Source: Allomuricauda sp. M10 (GTDB taxonomy: Bacteria; Bacteroidota; Bacteroidia; Flavobacteriales; Flavobacteriaceae). From it: 64,000 nucleotides of DNA. Below the pieces are notes generated by a model. It was not told where the DNA came from and did not search any database. It worked only from the letters and a program-made list of their open reading frames with translations. Positions 60,117 through 64,000 of this stretch are shown here, in pieces. The stretch is from assembly GCF_020782875.1 (NCBI RefSeq), contig NZ_JAJGBN010000003.1, forward strand, positions 124,001 through 188,000, in the 5' to 3' direction. A program made the translations under genes and the position numbers. Within the stretch, counting starts at the first letter, position 1. Each line of letters begins with the position of its first letter.

Positions 60117-60413
60117 ATGTCCAAGTTTGGTGAACTCATAGATTTAAAGGTCCCTGTTTTGTTGGACTTTTATGCAGAATGGAACGAGCAATCCACTTCT
60201 ATGCACCCTGTGTTGCGCGATGTTGCCGCAGCATTGGGAGATAAGGGAAAAGTCATAAAAATTGATGTGGACAAAAACAAGGAGCTTTCCCAGGCTCTTC
60301 GCATTAAGGGACTTCCTACGCTCATGATCTACAAAAAAGGAGAGATGGTCTGGCGACAGAGTGGCGAACAAGACGCCAACACGCTGATAGGCATCTTAAG
60401 CGAATACATTTAA
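60117..60413 (+). CDS. Cysteine-less thioredoxin-fold protein
   Basis: A 98-residue cytoplasmic thioredoxin fold. The start is standard (LIDLKVPVLLDFYAEW) and the cis-proline strand is present (RIKGLPTLMIYKKGEMVWRQ), but the WCGPC site is replaced by W22-N-E-Q-S26 and there is no cysteine at all in the protein. Redox catalysis is therefore excluded; a role as chaperone or binding protein is possible. The gene is followed by a strong bidirectional terminator. Confidence 0.88.
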   Translation: MSKFGELIDLKVPVLLDFYAEWNEQSTSMHPVLRDVAAALGDKGKVIKIDVDKNKELSQALRIKGLPTLMIYKKGEMVWRQSGEQDANTLIGILSEYI

Positions 60414-60444
60414 AAAAAAGCGAGGTTTTTACCTCGCTTTTTTT
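60412..60444. terminator. Bidirectional terminator
   Basis: AAAAAAAAGCGAGGT and ACCTCGCTTTTTTT form a perfect stem around a short T loop with A-run and T-run flanks, between two convergent genes. Confidence 0.9.
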
Positions 60445-60447
60445 ATG

Positions 60448-63400
60448 CTATTGTTGTGGTACTACCGAATCTGTTAGCTGTTCTATGGTATCCAAGGGTA
60501 TAGAATCTTCCAGATCAGGGTCGGAAGGTAGCGGTTCTTCCAACAGTTCTTCTTCCCCGTCATTTACAAATTGGGAGAACTTGTCTATATATTCATTGAA
60601 GATCACCGTTTCCGATTCGGCCAATTCCCTATCCTGGTTATCGATTAGGATATCGATGTTCCTTCGGTATGCCTGCATATCGGCCAAAATATCATCAATC
60701 TTTTCATATTGTTCATCCAGCGGAATGTTGGCATAATATTCCAAATGCTCCTGATAGATCTTTTTCAATTTGCCGTACAATGCCCTGGCTTTTTCGGTTT
60801 CGCCCACTTTGTAGTATCCATCCACAAAAGGTTCCACAAAGGCATAAAAATTGAAATACTCCACAGGCATATTGGTCATGGCGATATCGATGACGTCCTT
60901 GGCCTTGTCAATTTTGTTCTCCTCGATCAAGGTTTCCATCAATCGGGCCAAATTACTTCGGAAAGATAGACCTTGGGAACGGGTCTGCGGATCGTGGTAG
61001 ATCTTATCACTTCCGGAATTACCCCAATCCCAATCCTTGACAATATCATACATGAGGTCTGAATCGATTCTTCCCATTTCAAAGGAATTCCTGTTGGGGG
61101 TCTTGATGGGTACCAATTTGTACACGAGGCCATCCAACTGTAGATAGTCCTTCATCCAAATGTATTCCGAGCTATCAAAACTACCGCCAGAGAAATAAAT
61201 AGGTCGTTTCCAATCATTGTTGGCGATTACGTCCAACATCAATATCCTGTTCTTGGGCAACGCACTTTGTGGTAGGTCAATATCAATATAATCCACAATA
61301 AGGGCAGAATCTTTTTCCTTGACCAGCCCACTTGCAATAACGTTCTGTTTGTTCACAGGAATGCGGATTTTGTTAGTAGGGTAGTACACAATATCCAAAG
61401 TGCTTTCAGGATATTGATCTACATCCATACCGCGTTTTTCCACTACAAATCCAAATTTGGTCTCGGGATTGTCACTGCCGATCCAATTCACAAAATCTTG
61501 GATGGACCACCTGCTTTCGGAAACCGATCTATTGAAAACGTCATCAGCTTTCGTGTAGTAAACCGCATCCCTAGTTCCGTATCGGTACTTGTCATGTGTT
61601 AATTGGGACGGAATCGGATCACTTTCATACGCTTTTCGTTTCATTTGATCGATATACCAATCCGTAGCGAACAAACTGGTGTTCACAATACGAACATCGG
61701 TCCTGTAGTTTTCGATCTCTTGGGCATACCAAAGTGGGAAGGTATCGTTATCCCCGATGGTGAACAGGATAGCTCCGGCATCTTCCTGACAGGAATCCAA
61801 ATAGGCCTTGGCCGTGGAAGGAGCCGTATACTTGCCGGAACGGTCGTGATCGTCCCAGTTTTGGAATCCCATCAAAATTGGAACTCCCAAAAGACATAAT
61901 GTGGTTATGGCCGGTGCCGCAATTTTGGACGGAATCATTTTCTTGAACTCTTCAAACAATCCATAAACGCCGAGACCGATCCAAATACAGAACACATAAA
62001 AGGAACCCACTAGGGAGTAATCCCTTTCACGGGGTTGGAAGATGTAAGGGTTGGTGTAGAATTGAATGGCCAATCCCGTGAACATGAAGAACACGAAAAG
62101 GGCCCAAAACTGCTTGGGATTCTTCGAAATTTGAAAGACGATGCCCAAGATTCCCAAGATCAACGGTAGGAAGAAATAGGTGTTTCTACCCTCGTTGTTC
62201 TTCCAATCACTCGGTAGGTTCTTTTGGCTTCCCAAACGCATGCTATCGATAAACCCGACGCCACTGAGCCAGTTTCCATTTTCATCGTACTTGCCTTGGA
62301 TGTCGTTCTGTTTCCCAACAAAATTCCACATGAAGTAGCGCATGTACATATATCCGAATTGGAAATCGAACATGTATTGGATGTTCTGCCACAAGGTTGG
62401 TGGCTCTACCTCGATATATTCCCCAAATTCCCGTAAAAACCGGATGTATTGTTCCGAGTCGAGTTCACCCTTCACATAGGCCGACTTAAACTGGTTCACC
62501 GCTTCCCTAAGATCGTTATTGGAAATGTATTCCGATTTGATCCTGAAATTAAGAACACCGAAGTACTTCATGTAATTTTCGGCATGTTGATCGCTCCACA
62601 TCCTCGGTAAAAAGCCTACATGCTTTGCATTGGGACCCGGAATCGCTTTTTCATAGTGGTTTACGATAACGTATTTACCCAATTTCAGGTCTTTTTCATA
62701 TTTGGGGCTATCGTCCCTTTCTTCACCGGATGGGGCAAAAGCATCGGAATAATAAGCACCGTAGAAGGGACTGTCCACCCCGGGATATTGTTCCCGGTTA
62801 TAGTAGGCCAAAAGGGCTCGGGCATCGGCCGGGTTGTTCTCGTTCACCACGGTCTGGGCATTGGCTCTGATGGGCAGCATCAACCAAGAGGAAAAACCAA
62901 GGATAAGGAACATCAGGCACATGATGATCAAGTTGCCTGTATAAAAATTGTGCTTGCGGGTATATTTCAATCCAAAATAGAAGGCAGCCACAAAGAGCAA
63001 TCCCATAATAATAGATCCCGAATTGAACGGAAGGCCAATTTCGTTGATGAAGAATACCTCGCTCCAACCAAAAAGTTTCAATACATAGGTGAGCGAGAAT
63101 TTATAGACCAAGATCAGAATGACCACTACAACAACATTCGCCAACAGAAAATTCTTGATAGTGGTGGTCTTGTATTTTTTGAAGTAATAGAGTAGTCCAA
63201 CAGTAGGAATGGCCAAAAAGCCCATAAACTGGATTCCGAAGGTCAATCCCACCAAAAAACTGATGAGCAACAACCAACGGTTGCCTCTCGGGTCGTCCAC
63301 ATCATCTACCCATTTTAATCCGAGCCAAAGCAAAAGGGCCATGATCAAACTAGCCATGGCATATACCTCGGTTTCTACGGCGTTGAACCAAAAGCTATCT

Positions 63401-63807
63401 GAAAATGTGAAGGCCAAAGCACCTACCAATCCACTGCCCAAAACGGCAATGGCCTTGCTGTTGGACAATGGGTTATCCGATTTGATGAGTTTTTGTGCCA
63501 AATTGGTGATCGACCAAAAAGTGAACAAAACGGCAAAGGCACTGGAAACGATGGAAACTGCATTGACCATCAAGGCAATTTTAGTGTCGTCCCCAAAGGC
63601 GAAAATGGAGAAAAACGCACCGATCATCTGAAGGAGCGGAGCACCCGGTGGGTGGCCAACCTGTAGCTTGGCGGAGGTGGAAATGTATTCCCCGGCATCC
63701 CAAAAACTTCCTGTGGGTTCAACGGTCAGGGCATAAACGGCAAAGGCGATTGCGAAGGAAATCCACCCGACGATGGTATCCCATTTTTTGAAGTCTTTTG
63801 CAAACAT
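60448..63807 (-). CDS. DUF2723 membrane protein (GT117-like)
   Basis: Very large inner-membrane protein of 1119 residues. The first about 330 residues carry the DUF2723 motif region (FWDAGEYISTSAKLQVGHPPGAPLLQM) and about ten spans; a middle group of spans lies around 540-650; then a long soluble C-terminal part with helical, TPR-like segments (KAKDVIDIAMTNMPVEYFNF, KARALYGKLKKIYQEHLEYY). DUF2723 proteins are related to protein O-mannosyltransferase-like GT-C enzymes. A role in glycosylation of exported proteins in Bacteroidetes is inference. The N-terminal DAGE carries the acidic pair expected of GT-C catalytic loops. Confidence 0.92.
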   Translation of the reverse strand: MFAKDFKKWDTIVGWISFAIAFAVYALTVEPTGSFWDAGEYISTSAKLQVGHPPGAPLLQMIGAFFSIFAFGDDTKIALMVNAVSIVSSAFAVLFTFWSITNLAQKLIKSDNPLSNSKAIAVLGSGLVGALAFTFSDSFWFNAVETEVYAMASLIMALLLWLGLKWVDDVDDPRGNRWLLLISFLVGLTFGIQFMGFLAIPTVGLLYYFKKYKTTTIKNFLLANVVVVVILILVYKFSLTYVLKLFGWSEVFFINEIGLPFNSGSIIMGLLFVAAFYFGLKYTRKHNFYTGNLIIMCLMFLILGFSSWLMLPIRANAQTVVNENNPADARALLAYYNREQYPGVDSPFYGAYYSDAFAPSGEERDDSPKYEKDLKLGKYVIVNHYEKAIPGPNAKHVGFLPRMWSDQHAENYMKYFGVLNFRIKSEYISNNDLREAVNQFKSAYVKGELDSEQYIRFLREFGEYIEVEPPTLWQNIQYMFDFQFGYMYMRYFMWNFVGKQNDIQGKYDENGNWLSGVGFIDSMRLGSQKNLPSDWKNNEGRNTYFFLPLILGILGIVFQISKNPKQFWALFVFFMFTGLAIQFYTNPYIFQPRERDYSLVGSFYVFCIWIGLGVYGLFEEFKKMIPSKIAAPAITTLCLLGVPILMGFQNWDDHDRSGKYTAPSTAKAYLDSCQEDAGAILFTIGDNDTFPLWYAQEIENYRTDVRIVNTSLFATDWYIDQMKRKAYESDPIPSQLTHDKYRYGTRDAVYYTKADDVFNRSVSESRWSIQDFVNWIGSDNPETKFGFVVEKRGMDVDQYPESTLDIVYYPTNKIRIPVNKQNVIASGLVKEKDSALIVDYIDIDLPQSALPKNRILMLDVIANNDWKRPIYFSGGSFDSSEYIWMKDYLQLDGLVYKLVPIKTPNRNSFEMGRIDSDLMYDIVKDWDWGNSGSDKIYHDPQTRSQGLSFRSNLARLMETLIEENKIDKAKDVIDIAMTNMPVEYFNFYAFVEPFVDGYYKVGETEKARALYGKLKKIYQEHLEYYANIPLDEQYEKIDDILADMQAYRRNIDILIDNQDRELAESETVIFNEYIDKFSQFVNDGEEELLEEPLPSDPDLEDSIPLDTIEQLTDSVVPQQ

Positions 63808-63928
63808 AAGAGTTGGTTGTTAACCGAGTTGGGGCGAATTTAGTAAATATAGCAGAGAAGGTCGGTCATTTTTCAAAAACCTTTAACATGGATAGGAGAT
63901 AAAAATAGCATGTATTCTTATCAAAATA

Positions 63929-63959
63929 TTTGCTGATACCAAAGTTTGTTCTAAATTTG
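63929..63959 (+). promoter_or_regulatory. Promoter near the right edge
   Basis: TTTG at 63929-63932, a 19-base spacer, then TAAATTTG at 63952-63959: a perfect Bacteroidetes promoter pointing out of the window. The transcribed gene is not visible. The remaining bases 63808-64000 contain no coding sequence that I can support. Confidence 0.6.
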
Positions 63960-64000
63960 CACGCTCAAATGCTGAAACAATTTTAGCTTTGATGTGGTAC

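Overview
This window is chromosomal DNA from a marine member of the Flavobacteriaceae. Gene content and order look like the Muricauda/Allomuricauda/Flagellimonas group; that genus-level guess is inference. Signs of the phylum are the Bacteroidetes promoter pattern TTTG-N18/19-TAnnTTTG, genes without a clear Shine-Dalgarno sequence, DUF5916, DUF2723 and DUF4097 proteins, ribosomal protein S2 with a C-terminal extension, and an exbB-exbD-exbD cluster. There is no rRNA operon, CRISPR array, prophage or complete insertion sequence. The one RNA gene found is tRNA-Ser(GGA).

Layout. 0-2 kb: end of a sugar-nucleotide cluster (3' end of a DegT aminotransferase, galE, a small conserved protein). 2-10 kb: a membrane acyltransferase-like protein, sucA-sucB, a retropepsin-like protease, tatD, type I asparaginase, tRNA-Ser. 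10-13 kb: a TonB-energising cluster (ExbB, a small membrane protein, two ExbD proteins) followed by an outer-membrane barrel protein. 13-20.5 kb, minus strand: a PAP2-like membrane protein, rpoN, asnS, an RND/MMPL exporter, frr, pyrH. 20.6-23.7 kb, plus strand: ECF sigma factor, membrane anti-sigma with HEAT-like repeats, and two related DUF4097 proteins. 23.7-26.9 kb, minus strand: rplM-rpsI-rpsB-tsf. 27-34 kb: a large DUF5916 protein, a repeat-filled gap, a HisC-like aminotransferase, an AT-rich DUF2971 gene, an SRPBCC protein and a flavin reductase. 34-38.6 kb: tyrosine/homogentisate breakdown (hppD, hmgA, fahA) with a divergent MarR regulator and palindromic intergenic repeats. 38.6-46 kb: accessory genes, including a TSUP permease, a SET-domain protein, a DinB/thioredoxin/NIPSNAP group, an Mrr-type restriction endonuclease and an MFS transporter. 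46-52 kb: polA, a Tat-exported aspartylglucosaminidase-like lipoprotein, cutC and a membrane phosphoesterase. 52-55 kb: an exported two-domain protein divergent from a one-span HTH membrane protein, then a lipoprotein. 55-64 kb: a fatty acid hydroxylase, an M43 metalloprotease, a LytS/LytTR two-component pair, a cysteine-less thioredoxin-fold protein and a DUF2723 membrane protein.

The loci most worth following up are: (i) the divergent pair at 52.0-54.7 kb, where an exported protein and a membrane HTH protein both appear to carry a concanavalin-like domain; (ii) the sigma/anti-sigma/DUF4097 module; (iii) the single-gene HARE-HTH/Mrr nuclease in an AT-rich pocket; (iv) the palindromic mobile-looking repeats concentrated in and next to the tyrosine-degradation cluster; and (v) a thioredoxin fold with no cysteines. 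No complete, obviously new multi-gene system was identified. The candidates rest on reading motifs by eye without database searches.
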